Of a DNA stretch of 24,250 bases, positions 18,001-24,250 are shown piece after piece. The stretch lies in IMG/VR virus record IMGVR_UViG_3300032032_000548, positions 1 through 24,250 of that record; one strand, given 5' to 3'. Positions within the stretch are counted from its first letter, which is position 1; every line of letters starts with the position of its first letter. The position numbers and the translations under genes are program-made. The notes beneath the pieces were generated by a model that did no database searches, was not told where the DNA came from, and saw only the letters and a program-made list of their open reading frames with translations. This stretch comes from a virus.

Positions 18001-20690
18001 ATTTCGCTGACAAAAATACCTCTAGGTGCTTTCATCCCGAATAGGCTTACACCGTCTTGTCTTAGAACATCATAATGGTGGCTTCCATGCCGTATGAATC
18101 TGTCAACGAATTGTGTTACATCATCACCTGCGTGTAGCAGGATACCTGATCGCCCAACAAAATCTAAAAGAAATTCGCTTGTTACTATCCAACGTTCTGC
18201 TTCATTACCTGTAATGTACTTGCGTATATAACTATTGATTTGCGCTCTTGGCATGTGAGCTAAAGAACCCATACTTACAAGAGCTTTAAATTCTGAGATG
18301 GAAGTAAGAGAATCAACGCGGTCTAAGTGACCGGCTTTAGGAACATATGTGATTAAAGATCTTGCAAACTTCGCAGGATAATAAGCCATTGATGTAGCTG
18401 TTGCTAAACTAAAGACTTTTAACTTTTCAGCTAACCCTACTTCTGCATTGAAACTTCCAACAGGCGGTATGTTGTCTGTGTAATAGTTTCTTCCAGCTCT
18501 CCACCATCCTTTAGGAATAACGTCACCTTTTTGGACGTATCTAACTTTTCCCGTCTCATCAATTATGCGACCGTCACCTTTGTAATAATTTAATAAGTCG
18601 CTAACTTCACCTTCGTCTACAAGCCGTTTAAAGACTGTGCCTTCTGTTAATAACTTTTGTTGATGCTCTGAGATTATAGTTACATCATCTAATGTGAAAC
18701 CTGTGGGCTTCATCATGTTCGCCATTGAAGCCCGTTCATCCATATCAGCGACCTTAAGTAATGAACCTAACTCTTCTTGACTGATCTCTCTTGATAACTT
18801 GATAACCCCATTATCAATATCTTCTAGCATTAAAGCATGAAGCGTATTATCTTGGCTTTCTAAAAATTCTCCAGACAATCGTGCAACACCAGCAGTTATA
18901 TCGTTATGAGGTTTATTGCCGTGGTCAACAGTTTGGTTCATTAAAGTTTTTACTCGTTGCCAAGATTTACCTCTGGAAGTTAAACGAGGAATGAATATTG
19001 CATCAGGGTCAACACCACCCATTTTTGATGTCAACGCTCTAGCACCTAAATCATCTTTAAGGAAATTCCAAAAACCATCAAATGTTGACAAATCTTGTGG
19101 CTTTACTTTTTCCCCAGTAGCAGTTACCCAACCATCATCCAACCGAACTTTCAAGTTGTATTCAATCATTGACTGAAGCCCTTGATCCATTCCCGGAATT
19201 AATCTAGTGAACTCTTCAAGCAACGCATCTGCATCAACACCTGCTAGATCAGGGTGCCTCTTAAGTAATTCTTCTTCTACCTTTGCGTAAGTCGCATCTA
19301 CACCCAGTTCGTCACGAATAGCTATCCGAGCGTCTTCTGTTTTATTAAGCCTACCGAAAGTTTCATTAACTTTATCTATGAACCTGTTTCTAGCGTTAGC
19401 GTTCATTCTGATTAAAGGATTTAATAAACCAACTGCACGTAACCCTTTATGGCTTCTTGACCAGTCCTTCATCAATTCTTCGTGAGTGTTTGCGAGCCTC
19501 GCCATTTCTTCTTTAGGTATTTTCCCACCATGCGCTCGGACTATTCTCGAATACTGTTCAGCTAAATCTATTGTCTTCCAAGCATCAGCATTGCGTATAC
19601 CCAGTTTGGTTAGTTTCGCCGCAGAAAACGCTGGTCCAAGTAGCCATGTTGCCGGATCAAGCATGATCCCTGCTGTTAAAGATCCAGCTGTACCTACCGC
19701 TTTGCCATACTTGCTATCAGGTGCCGCGTCTGGCATGAAAGGCAGATACTTGTTGTGCATCCTCATTGAGCCATTGAACATGTCCAATTTGTTTGACTGT
19801 AAAACAGCTAATGCTTCTTGACTGTCTTCTCTAGCTAAAGACTCATACCAATTCTCATATAAAGTTATTGCATCTTCTGTTGGTCTGCCCCGTGCTTCCA
19901 TGTCATCTTGGAAATATTCACCGACCGCATTAGTCCCATCAGCCAAATACATTCTTAAAAGCTTTGTTCTTTCTGGACCCACTAAATCTATAGCATTAGC
20001 AATAGTGTCTTTGCTGTAGGAATCATTTTGTACACGGGTGTGGTTCCATGCTTCTCTCCATTTCGGAGGTTTAAACATAGAGTTAGCACCAAGCTCTTCT
20101 AAGTAAAGTAAACTTCTACCGAAACGCATACCAGATCGGTAGCTTTTCTCAACACCTTCCCAAAGAGCTGAACCTACAGCACCCAAACCAGCACCAACAG
20201 CTCTAACTGGGAGCGCCAAAGCTTTTGGTATAGCAAGAGGGGTACCCCAACTTCTGTCATCCAAATAATTGTCAAAAGGATTTAAAGGAATATCCCAAGT
20301 TAAAGCCCGTTTCCACCAAGAACGATCATCTGCTTTTTCATCAGGCAACTCGTAACCAGCACCCAGCATCATTTGTTGAGTAGACGGTGGAAGATTAGCA
20401 AATTCAGAAGGCTGAAAAACTTTAGGTACCATCTTAAAATTCTCTACCTGTTGCCTTAAATAGATTTGATCGTTAGCTGTGTAAAGAGTTTCAAGCTGTT
20501 GATCTATAGAAATATTGCTACTAGCTAACTCAACTAACTGCTTAGAAAGATCTGGTCCTTGTATGAATCTACCTGCGCCGCTTCGCATGAGCGTAGCAAA
20601 ATTCTCCCCATACATAATCGAGTTGAGATTATCTTCTCGCCCCCAGTTTCGGTTACTTGATGTAACAGGGTTGAATCTAGAATTGACCAT
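9021..20690 (-). CDS. Giant multi-domain (polyvalent-like) protein, 3,889 residues, putative virion/ejected protein
   Basis: One uninterrupted frame of 11.67 kb. Residues 1-1300 have no recognised enzyme and include hydrophobic stretches typical of giant internal virion proteins (ALALPVRAVGAGLGAVGSAL; GSLTAGIMLDPATWLLGP; RPAVLLRLGYVARNGGEEL). Residues about 1302-1435 are a SLOG domain, 1843-1915 an ASCH-like domain, 2065-2250 an AlkB dioxygenase, 2278-2390 an LFGDN/GIPTK domain and 2398-2520 a NADAR domain; each is listed separately. From about 2770 to the end the sequence again looks structural (FWFAEDTFLRRFARGLAHNP; NDILVIPGSGATTGF). It starts 14 bases inside the preceding gene with only a weak ribosome site, so it is probably coupled. 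Injection with the DNA is an inference from its position, size and domain content. Confidence 0.9.
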   Translation of the reverse strand: MVNSRFNPVTSSNRNWGREDNLNSIMYGENFATLMRSGAGRFIQGPDLSKQLVELASSNISIDQQLETLYTANDQIYLRQQVENFKMVPKVFQPSEFANLPPSTQQMMLGAGYELPDEKADDRSWWKRALTWDIPLNPFDNYLDDRSWGTPLAIPKALALPVRAVGAGLGAVGSALWEGVEKSYRSGMRFGRSLLYLEELGANSMFKPPKWREAWNHTRVQNDSYSKDTIANAIDLVGPERTKLLRMYLADGTNAVGEYFQDDMEARGRPTEDAITLYENWYESLAREDSQEALAVLQSNKLDMFNGSMRMHNKYLPFMPDAAPDSKYGKAVGTAGSLTAGIMLDPATWLLGPAFSAAKLTKLGIRNADAWKTIDLAEQYSRIVRAHGGKIPKEEMARLANTHEELMKDWSRSHKGLRAVGLLNPLIRMNANARNRFIDKVNETFGRLNKTEDARIAIRDELGVDATYAKVEEELLKRHPDLAGVDADALLEEFTRLIPGMDQGLQSMIEYNLKVRLDDGWVTATGEKVKPQDLSTFDGFWNFLKDDLGARALTSKMGGVDPDAIFIPRLTSRGKSWQRVKTLMNQTVDHGNKPHNDITAGVARLSGEFLESQDNTLHALMLEDIDNGVIKLSREISQEELGSLLKVADMDERASMANMMKPTGFTLDDVTIISEHQQKLLTEGTVFKRLVDEGEVSDLLNYYKGDGRIIDETGKVRYVQKGDVIPKGWWRAGRNYYTDNIPPVGSFNAEVGLAEKLKVFSLATATSMAYYPAKFARSLITYVPKAGHLDRVDSLTSISEFKALVSMGSLAHMPRAQINSYIRKYITGNEAERWIVTSEFLLDFVGRSGILLHAGDDVTQFVDRFIRHGSHHYDVLRQDGVSLFGMKAPRGIFVSEMNLAQMSRMNVIPNYRELAAVAKYINMYKRFGWATPIPWIDKWMGRVWRPAVLLRLGYVARNGGEELFSWMLREGPGSYVKNKLGRTAAGKVIVWDEYGRKMLKNIDELSDADHRLLIGKPFGRILRAVNEIGGAGDYAITRKALGNVLEKQGMAWGFQDDATRLAAFEFERARILREDLGTITKSARFIQSWAHGKSSYVSRLISRGARNVGLPTKQDLAQNLLMRMDADAEARLANIKIALSQPTMMDAVAKDILNTHDTYLNFTKNSLDNAMRDAGFGQTLSQLVKLPMNYSTTRLRVVENNPGKSPDYILALAQSAEIHSEDDGVIAAMHVLNHFVNPEDEARLAPLINELIAQLPTQGQREFHVGRAEIPARHVSASKGGIIPAEGAEITDQALQAAKEAEPITVMITGQRFWKQTSEIDPATGKKIIDPGTGRTKMVRAMSEQDEARIKKAIDDSLAQLPPGSTVRVGGAAGVDSYAEDVANRLGLNVEQYYIPESRGSHIAKGSKHPESWDKVTGAGAKAGPIRNKRMLEGRPVEGGERGLPDRTWAFHSGKGFETQEADKTLDIGKRSFILNKIKGLGKDSGSPLKVAYLPFAAFRKMSGMDNPEALLNQVIAIKSGDQTVLVRITGAQTRQGEEIAQLMHPTHNTLVSPYFAKEMKKPKNWVKKGSVLDDNIKGWDPNFPDGGPRAVELRFEYISPQTNPAEVQAGLKWEGGTADAMHSSLSAGVKIDTQANFGKPEIAGAEELAEVSAYNKAKGDASRRASRDYDEVTENGVTRLTVYDSSTATKAEDIPAIPGIESKTPMQSLLSFVEALPPRVRRVLQNNLNEASAVGGKWEELVNSVLSYIPYRVRHLWHDILMPPVDGVIRSPRYLEVFRKETIEALGIKGSDLGAALPSRTARTFGRQVRDFSGSSVFEPGMAQNFPMNFDYGQAGALPKATHITSDDTFTAILDGQRTATTRKDIQVEGVKVGDYLKFTKTKHGVPSEPIYVRVTGVRKTDTLTPEEWALPEGYSPKAAAENWTPSPAQLYKERRMSHEDMVKHFKSGKATAKEWRELDDEALELFSKIGIAVPASRPAKIYGYKGGPYGEGHTQLLFEMVDPETGIALKAQPQKSANHRHLEEGGAQIDSYPAALRGEFTIDELLGELSDFWWDAHYKRNKATGPKIIVVGEVGESYGYTGKRFNLIDDGKSKPGAKLSDERPIAGDWIESDTQAGWPPAIARILKRVEEETGYKYDIAIIQRYDSGSVDLGWHFDKLPDGSPEEIIASVNFGETRNFQFRPRRREDGKAYGYYDDREKIDMPLEDGDIFLMREGTQQNWEHRVTRGLSHERLGPRINITFRRSNPAMISQARLAGVDDAEKMVAGRTMSQTGRMTPELLRANPDTVYLFGDNIAGKGKAGQAVIRDEPNAYGIPTKHEPNNKETSFFSDRDFEKFTKAKIDEAFARIPEGANVVYSTDGIGTGLAQLPSRAPKTYEYIMSKLKELAGSDARRQASVVTEVHYNKGLNPVLSNFHQEEFVFRGVHFSTAEGAYQAWKTGEYVPGFENLTGASAKSKGRKLAPDTDTNTELMREILQAKFDQSPTFREKLLASGQITHPVKDTFWAGKFPELLEELKSSVQGSTDHPLISFPSPIRGVSVEAVPNPEGNLASVSHSGGSFSIDLRAIEEAYENRNFTGTTFDSLKQFGWGRTDDFVTILATRNIVPSQLSDGERFVELVNLYAETRGIDTVIGLDTPLTDQFALMAYVWETQMSRLRYGYATKPADNVEAVARANQANMLTLSELGIPIPNVTDGIPRGNQSTQIAHWLFGNPGRYKDPSKLHYAEDSLKDAMQKAYVGAHNTPEGQQAHTSAVRSNMVSDPSSPYISEAIPDSVVRSFVPMVPTSIAEDLTSLMIADPELVGATNKFHQILQKNLTRKIDEIGGTGPKRLSDGVVAVTQLLNPAVSIKGARNSGITYMKLAEQWADAGHFPLVTASTDPMVAKAIAESVVETIAEMKGIPVEQIGMPRIGTKDLHGDEFFNKPGYYRREREKNAQTPDWDLERGGLTSTESNASFGDIRTMNHVYGFASDGSGAVTSAQMGGSGLRGKTVFGIGSHRLSPFEGLTPVPMSANGEYQTSKKIVARHKDKLRPNAIIDPNDSYELSWYKPDEWDLEEQIFSGPTIHNKISETGQLVIDHILHTYTNEHRRLGTTQPLKVFHPWVDEVINDAPIDAGRMGTNADNDSWWSNAPQELVGFAPAEAEEQGAFYLKLFRGFFDGVVHPMLGAMVREPLFHEYLTKGMKQSEGFRQTYFHAPDRFKTLNTRLGKTSSVNDNKQLVIAGWEDFVKQNALSRVPDADDPVTSLFYAIENRNKKGVENSLELILNGTEEIAPLALPPQIKEFFEELYVMAGSNTKVDAKLLDDFFSYNAGLEKQLELWRDTGLQRAMTLTSSFIDDHRIRSNFQTMVNTAVPFWFAEDTFLRRFARGLAHNPLMLRNLNLFTGALRDMSIVQKDQYGNDILVIPGSGATTGFVMEQLDRFPLVDQVFGGGLGSVAKPNLASSLHVIPGYDLDRMGQMGFGPLLSIPINLVANIDSTIRKTFENNLSGGRFTPENRGEVVWSAVVPQVLARPVSAIMDGFGFESKGKIKAQMEVIKYLGLHGQLPTPEEIAAQPNPEVFMERFMDKVAQMGRQYALLQTMTWWAGPATARLHDLMNNEAFEKNEELWDLVGNGVPWEEAYGMWMEKIIAEEGEFDPFVHTPFMVGTHKKGTVAVLSTTQESNDWIVDNDPFIKNFPNTSAFFMDRGFVGGEDDYEADAKARLVAHGLLELQTPVDFLNEVYYKSAMPQYQKMKTDYLEKKYALLASKQDTSALDRQWDSDNLQFMATNPVFAKEYQGGRSRDKREASMKEIELLANNPEKIPEGPYKADLLAVMGLATQMQRDLFKLKGLTTSEATQQRNNVKVMVYLTLRDFVRGKPWLNEIYYSLVLPLLGENFVAKFENGLIKV
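13131..13499 (-). other. NADAR domain inside the giant protein (residues about 2398-2520)
   Basis: Motifs in order: LSNFHQEEFVFRGVHFSTAE with S2415-N-F and E2433, then GAYQAWKTGEY (Y2436-Q2437-A-W-K2440), a later AKSKGRK, MREILQAKFDQSPTFREKLL, and finally KDTFWAGKF. These match the YbiA/NADAR fold (N-glycosidase-like; original name 'NAD and ADP-ribose associated'), where the Glu of the ...E..YQA.K motif is conserved. NADAR proteins remove ADP-ribose from guanine in DNA in DarT/NADAR systems and act on riboflavin precursors in other contexts. Here an anti-defence role is plausible but unproven. Confidence 0.85.
13521..13859 (-). other. LFGDN...GQA...GIPTK domain inside the giant protein (residues about 2278-2390)
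   Basis: MTPELLRANPDTVYLFGDN (F2293-G-D-N2296), then AGKGKAGQAVIRDEPNAYGI ending in PTK (K2320), and VVYSTDGIGTGLAQLPSRAP. I recognise this as a conserved domain present in stand-alone phage and bacterial proteins, without a firmly assigned function. The glycine-rich loops and the adjoining NADAR domain hint at binding of a nucleotide or ADP-ribose-like ligand, possibly macro-domain-like; that is inference. Confidence 0.65.
13941..14498 (-). other. AlkB-family 2-oxoglutarate/Fe(II) dioxygenase domain (residues about 2065-2250)
   Basis: Iron ligands H2157 and D2159 (GWHFDK) and H2225 (NWEHRV) are present, as is the C-terminal signature RINITFR (R2239-x-N2241-x-T-x-R2245), which matches the AlkB R-x-N-x-T-x-R motif that binds 2-oxoglutarate. 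Family landmarks before it include ESYGYTGKRF, GWPPAIARILKRVEEETGY, IASVNFGETRNFQFR and LEDGDIFLMREGTQQ. AlkB enzymes oxidatively remove alkyl lesions from nucleic-acid bases. Nothing essential appears missing, so it should be active. Repair of incoming DNA or removal of a base modification are both possible roles. Confidence 0.92.
14946..15164 (-). other. ASCH-like domain (residues about 1843-1915)
   Basis: FTAILDGQRTATTRKD (residues 1851-1866), followed by VEGVKVGDYLKF and IYVRVTGVRKTDTLTPEEW, gives the ASCH pattern: a helix with an ILdGxKTaTtR-like turn, then V.vGD.l.f and a strand. ASCH domains are beta-barrels related to PUA that bind RNA or modified nucleosides, and some are amidohydrolases acting on modified cytidine. 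Which activity applies here cannot be told. Confidence 0.75.
16386..16790 (-). other. SLOG domain, YspA/DUF2493-like (residues about 1302-1435)
   Basis: ITVMITGQRFW (I1304 onwards) gives the first strand and loop, VRVGGAAGVDSYAEDVANRL (G1370-G1371-A-A-G1374-V-D1376) the nucleotide-binding loop, and KAGPIRNKRMLEGRP (G1424-P-I-R1427-N1428) the distal signature. These fit the YspA-type Rossmann-like SLOG family, close to DprA/LOG proteins that bind nucleotides or NAD-derived ligands. An insertion of about 20 residues (DPATGKKIIDPGTGRTK) follows the first strand. Function as a sensor or hydrolase of a nucleotide signal is inference. Confidence 0.85.
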
Positions 20691-21057
20691 TACGTAAATG
20701 GTCTTTCAAATCATCTGCCGCCATTCTGACAGCAGGATCAGCAACATGTTCCGCTAAGTCACTTAAAAAAGCCGCGGCTCTAGTTTTTTCATCAATAACA
20801 AATCCTTGAGGTTGTGATCTTATAAACGATCCCTTTTCTGTTAAAGGCGTTACAGTATTTTGAAAGTTTTTCGCCGCTTCTAAAGGATTAGCAGTAGCCA
20901 TTTGTTCTGTAGGTGCAGTAGCCCCAAGAGTAGGTTCCGACATATCCGGCATACCTATATCTTTAATCAACCCTTCATTTGTTTGAACTTCACCATAATC
21001 AGCACCAGCCGCCATTGGTGTTGTTTTAACAGGAAGATTCTTTTTAGCTCTGACCAT
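20677..21057 (-). CDS. Small phage protein between portal and giant gene, 126 residues
   Basis: A basic N-terminus (MVRAKKNLPVKTTP) is followed by a flexible, Thr/Ala/Pro-rich middle and a helical C-terminus (AAAFLSDLAEHVADPAVRMA, then ADDLKDHLRNG). I do not recognise a family. It starts at a one-base overlap region with the portal stop and overlaps the start of the giant gene by 14 bases, so all three are probably translated in series. The position suggests a connector, head-completion or chaperone-like role for the portal or the giant protein, from context only. Confidence 0.65.
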   Translation of the reverse strand: MVRAKKNLPVKTTPMAAGADYGEVQTNEGLIKDIGMPDMSEPTLGATAPTEQMATANPLEAAKNFQNTVTPLTEKGSFIRSQPQGFVIDEKTRAAAFLSDLAEHVADPAVRMAADDLKDHLRNGQF

Positions 21058-22874
21058 CAGCCAGTCCTTAATGCACTAGCTAACTCTTGTACAGCTCCCG
21101 GAGAAAATGCTTCGGTAGGTTGTTCAGCTGGAGGTTGCCCTAATCCTTCTGGTCCAGCCGCCATTCCCATCGCTTCTTCAGGTGCCATCATTTGACCCTC
21201 TTGAGGTGGAGGAGCTATCGCCGCTTGTTCTTCACGGATTTCACGATCAGCTTGTTCTATAGCTTCAAAAATATCCAGCCCTTTCTTTCGGTGCTTTTCT
21301 ATTTTAGAGACATAAACAACTGGTAGCTGTCCAGATAATGCTTGCTGTTGTATCGCTTGCATTACTGCTTCTTCTAAAAGCTCTTCATCCACCCTACGTC
21401 CTTCAGCTTCAGCATCCTCAATAAATGGGTGCTTAGTACGGAAGGTGCGAAGACTGATCCCTTTCATTCCAAGCAACTGACCTAATTGAATTGTCGTTCC
21501 TTGAATGTCTGCGCCGGGGATTGAGTATGAAACCACATTATCATATGTCTCAAAATGTTCGTTTGGAGTGAATTCTACTTGACCCAAATCCCCAGCGTAA
21601 CCAGTGAACATAGAGAACTTTTTGTTACCAAAATAACCTTTATAAGAAGCGAATAAACATTCGTTCAAATGAGGAAGATGAGCCTCCATAATCTCTTGCA
21701 TCTCTTGGATGCGCGGATCAAGCGCCGCGCCCATAAGGGAATCGATTCCTCTACCGGTACGGAGCGCTCCATAAGTTTCTCCACCAATCTGGGGAACGGT
21801 TCCTGTTGAAATACGAGCATTTCTTTCCAATCTGTCGATGGCAATATTTGTACTCGGATCAGGAGTTGATCTTAATTCACCTATTTCTTCTGCGTCGAGG
21901 AGTATATTCACCTCGCCTTCACGACCGTCTTTCCATTCACCTCCGACGATCATAGGCACTTGACCCGATCGTCCTATTATATACCTATCAGGGAAGATAG
22001 CTTTTTCTTGCGCCATTATTTCCAACGCCATCATTTTTGACATAAGATCCACGATTCCTACAACATTCGATATTGAGGAAGCGATCTTATCTAAGCTGAC
22101 TCGACCCGGAGTTATTATGCAGGGCATACCTGCTTTGTTAGGTGCGCGTGATAATTCGATCTGTGTACTATGTCTAGAATAAGTATTGTTCTCAAAGAAA
22201 TGATGATACCTCGGTCCCATAATGCCGATAACTATGTGTTCTTCATCTACCCATTCACACACATCCCACAATTCTTGCCGTGATGTTTCATCTGTATTTA
22301 CAGGACCACCGTTTTCAGTTCTAGAAGCAGGGTAATGCGCGCGTAACCAATCACCTGACTTGCCATAAATAAAACCACAGTTGCGTGGAGGGTCTACGTC
22401 TTCATACGCTTTAGGTTCTGGATAAACACCAAGAGGATCACGAACATCGATACGTGGGAGTCCTTTATCAAAATCTGGTGTTACCACTAAACACGATGTG
22501 GCATACCCAGCTAAATGCCGATAAGCACGACGCATTTTAATTTTATATTTAGATGAATACCATGTTGCAGATAACGCTCTTCTGCGTATATCTGCGTACT
22601 CTCTTGATCTAATACCACGTTCTTTCGACTGATCTATAGCAGGACATCCAATAAAAGGCATAACTGATGCGGCTCTTTGAGCTATTGCATCAATGTTTTC
22701 TGATATTAAAGCAGGGGTTAATGGTGGAAGAACAGGTTCTTCATCCATAGATGGAAGAGGTATAACATATTCACCGTTATACCTTTCCTTTACCTCAAGC
22801 ATCCGATCCAATAAAGGGCTTTGTGCATCTTGTCGTTGTCGTATTATTGATACAATTTCATCAAATGTATACAT
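21057..22874 (-). CDS. Portal protein
   Basis: A 605-residue protein directly after the large terminase, where portal genes normally lie. The sequence opens with MYTFDEIVSIIRQRQDAQSP and LLDRMLEVKERYNGEYV, then LTPALISENIDAIAQRAASV and MRRAYRHLAGYATSCLVVTP, DVRDPLGVYPEPKAYEDVDP: the alpha/beta body with the ...dP.g.yp.p motif of tailed-phage portals. Middle segments (DLMSKMMALEIMAQEKAIFP; RTGRGIDSLMGAALDPRIQE) fit the helical stem region. The last 50 residues are Gln/Pro/Met/Gly-rich and disordered. The dodecameric ring forms the DNA-packaging vertex and contacts the terminase. Start at a TAATG overlap with the terminase stop. Good confidence from position and pattern. Confidence 0.85.
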   Translation of the reverse strand: MYTFDEIVSIIRQRQDAQSPLLDRMLEVKERYNGEYVIPLPSMDEEPVLPPLTPALISENIDAIAQRAASVMPFIGCPAIDQSKERGIRSREYADIRRRALSATWYSSKYKIKMRRAYRHLAGYATSCLVVTPDFDKGLPRIDVRDPLGVYPEPKAYEDVDPPRNCGFIYGKSGDWLRAHYPASRTENGGPVNTDETSRQELWDVCEWVDEEHIVIGIMGPRYHHFFENNTYSRHSTQIELSRAPNKAGMPCIITPGRVSLDKIASSISNVVGIVDLMSKMMALEIMAQEKAIFPDRYIIGRSGQVPMIVGGEWKDGREGEVNILLDAEEIGELRSTPDPSTNIAIDRLERNARISTGTVPQIGGETYGALRTGRGIDSLMGAALDPRIQEMQEIMEAHLPHLNECLFASYKGYFGNKKFSMFTGYAGDLGQVEFTPNEHFETYDNVVSYSIPGADIQGTTIQLGQLLGMKGISLRTFRTKHPFIEDAEAEGRRVDEELLEEAVMQAIQQQALSGQLPVVYVSKIEKHRKKGLDIFEAIEQADREIREEQAAIAPPPQEGQMMAPEEAMGMAAGPEGLGQPPAEQPTEAFSPGAVQELASALRTG

Positions 22875-24250
22875 TAATAAACCTTACTGTTAGATACACT
22901 TGACTTCCACGGTAGTCCTTTAAAGTTGAATTGTGAAGAGTCCACACTATATGATTGTTTCCTTTGTCTCCATAGTATCCATATAAACCAGAGCGCCATG
23001 ACCTGATCCTGCCTTAGTCTAGTACCGCGTTTTAATGGCCGCCATGCTTTAAGCTGTCTTATTAGTTCATCAGCTTGATGGCGTGTAGACGGATCATCCG
23101 CATAAGGTATGTCCATTTCCTCACGCATAAACGATAAAGCCATTGATGGTACCCCAATAGATTCATCATATTTGTTCACACCAGTTAAATGTTCCCTCAC
23201 ACGGAACCCGTAACGCTCTGTCATTTCTACAAGACGTTCATCACGCGATAAACCTTTTTGGAACACCATCGCTTCTATAACAACATCTGTTACAGATGAA
23301 CCATTTTGTCCACATCTCTGCACAGCTTCTTCAACAATGCCGAGTATCTGCTCATTACGGGTAAGCCCCACATCTTCACGAATGAAAAGAATCTTTAACT
23401 TCCCTTCATGCGGAGTAGCCGCTATAACACAGTTATTAGAACCAAGAGCAGGGTCTACACCTATATAAACACTACAATTTTTTGGTGGATGATGATTAAC
23501 AGAACGTAAAGGATTCAAACATTTCTGTATAGATTCCTCATCAAACGTAGCTTCAGCAGAAGAACTCGGCTGTTGCATATAGTTACGCGACCATGCCTCT
23601 TCCCCAACCTTGCGTCTAATCCTATCAAGCGCATCCATAGAGAACATCTCTGGCCATAAAGGTTCAGGTTCTCCATCATCATTAGTAATGATCGCAGGGA
23701 ATCTAATCACAGAAAGAATATCTGGATCTATCTCCCTCATCACACGCTCATAAAAATCGTCTTCACCTACACGAGTACCATTAATACTTGTTCGACCGTT
23801 CTCACCCGGACGGGTCAACCAGTCCTGTCGGAAAATCTCGAACATCTGTTCAGTCAAATTTAAAGAAACACGAGATTGTATATCATCAATATGTAGATGG
23901 TCGGTACGTGTACCAGCGATCTTTGATCGCCACCCTAAAGAAACCATAGAATAATCACGCTCATCGTGACGAGCCTTCTTAAATACGTTAAAATAATCAG
24001 CACCCCACGCTTGAGCAGTTTTACGACCACTCTGGTTTTGAGGTACGAAAGGTCCATATTTAGCTACATATTTAGGGAAAGGTCCATGAGGTTCCATCCG
24101 GCTACGTATACGCCCAAGAATTTTGCGAGCCATGTCTTGTCCCTCAGATCCGACGGTGATCCTGAATTCGGGGTTTGTCGCCAGTTTGTAGCAGAAGTAG
24201 TCCTCGGCGAGCGTAGTTTTGCCGTGTTCTGGCGGCCAGAGAATCAGGGT
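22874..24250 (-). CDS. Terminase large subunit (5' end outside window)
   Basis: The frame is open to the right edge; the ATG at 24133 is internal, because the upstream part encodes LILWPPEHGKTTLAEDYF, whose PPEHGKTT (24212-24235) is the Walker A loop of the packaging ATPase. A Walker B-like DHLHIDDIQS lies near 23881-23905, and SINGTRVGEDDFYERV fits the coupling motif. The C-terminal nuclease half has YIGVDPALGSNN (near 23437-23466, RuvC-like first acidic residue) and DVVIEAMVFQKGL. The protein cuts and pumps the genome into the capsid through the portal. 459 codons are visible; perhaps 50-100 N-terminal residues are missing. Stop overlaps the portal start. Confidence 0.93.
   Translation of the reverse strand, partial: TLILWPPEHGKTTLAEDYFCYKLATNPEFRITVGSEGQDMARKILGRIRSRMEPHGPFPKYVAKYGPFVPQNQSGRKTAQAWGADYFNVFKKARHDERDYSMVSLGWRSKIAGTRTDHLHIDDIQSRVSLNLTEQMFEIFRQDWLTRPGENGRTSINGTRVGEDDFYERVMREIDPDILSVIRFPAIITNDDGEPEPLWPEMFSMDALDRIRRKVGEEAWSRNYMQQPSSSAEATFDEESIQKCLNPLRSVNHHPPKNCSVYIGVDPALGSNNCVIAATPHEGKLKILFIREDVGLTRNEQILGIVEEAVQRCGQNGSSVTDVVIEAMVFQKGLSRDERLVEMTERYGFRVREHLTGVNKYDESIGVPSMALSFMREEMDIPYADDPSTRHQADELIRQLKAWRPLKRGTRLRQDQVMALWFIWILWRQRKQSYSVDSSQFNFKGLPWKSSVSNSKVY

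Noticed and set aside
22874-24133. ATG at 24133 as the true start of the terminase
   Set aside because: The frame continues upstream to the window edge and encodes the Walker A motif, so the real start lies outside.
1-24250. tRNA genes, CRISPR arrays, integrase, attachment sites or insertion sequences
   Set aside because: Coding density leaves only the short leader free; no cloverleaf, repeat-spacer pattern or recombinase motif was seen by eye.

Overview
The window is part of a tailed double-stranded DNA phage genome, with every credible gene on the minus strand. Read in the direction of transcription (high to low coordinate) the order is: large terminase (entering from the right edge), portal, a small 126-residue protein, a giant 3,889-residue protein, an 868-residue protein, a lysozyme-fold protein, two unrecognised proteins (about 320 and 380 residues), a 27-residue lysine-rich peptide, an r1t-type holin, two single-pass membrane proteins, a ferredoxin, then a short non-coding leader with a promoter, a scaffold-like protein, a zinc-ribbon protein and the major capsid protein (leaving at the left edge). 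No tail tube, sheath or classical tape-measure gene is visible.

The host is probably an actinobacterium. The ferredoxin has the sequence style of actinobacterial 3Fe-4S ferredoxins, the holin belongs to the r1t family common in actinophages, and the scaffold resembles actinophage assembly proteins. The moderately AT-rich composition would suit aquatic Actinobacteria, but the exact host is inference. The giant protein plus large unknown proteins and a lysozyme downstream of the portal look like an ejection-protein set, which would fit a short-tailed virion; this too is inference.

The most remarkable feature is the giant gene (9021-20690), about half of the window. Its two ends look like structural or ejection-protein sequence. 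Its middle third (residues about 1300-2520) carries recognisable nucleotide- and nucleic-acid-related domains: a YspA-like SLOG domain, an ASCH-like domain, an AlkB-family 2-oxoglutarate/Fe(II) dioxygenase with all catalytic residues present, a domain with an LFGDN...GQA...GIPTK signature, and a NADAR domain. This fits the 'polyvalent protein' idea: a multi-domain protein that may be delivered with the DNA to repair it and to counter host nucleotide- or ADP-ribose-based defences at the start of infection.

From terminase to ferredoxin the genes overlap by one to twenty bases (mostly ATGA or TAATG junctions), so this is a tightly coupled operon. A sigma70-like promoter at the end of the ferredoxin gene and a roughly 170-base leader with three hairpins then precede the scaffold, zinc-ribbon and capsid genes, giving capsid assembly its own transcription start and possibly a translational switch. 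The only non-coding stretch longer than a few bases is this leader (about 1931-2129). No tRNA, CRISPR, insertion sequence or integrase was seen.
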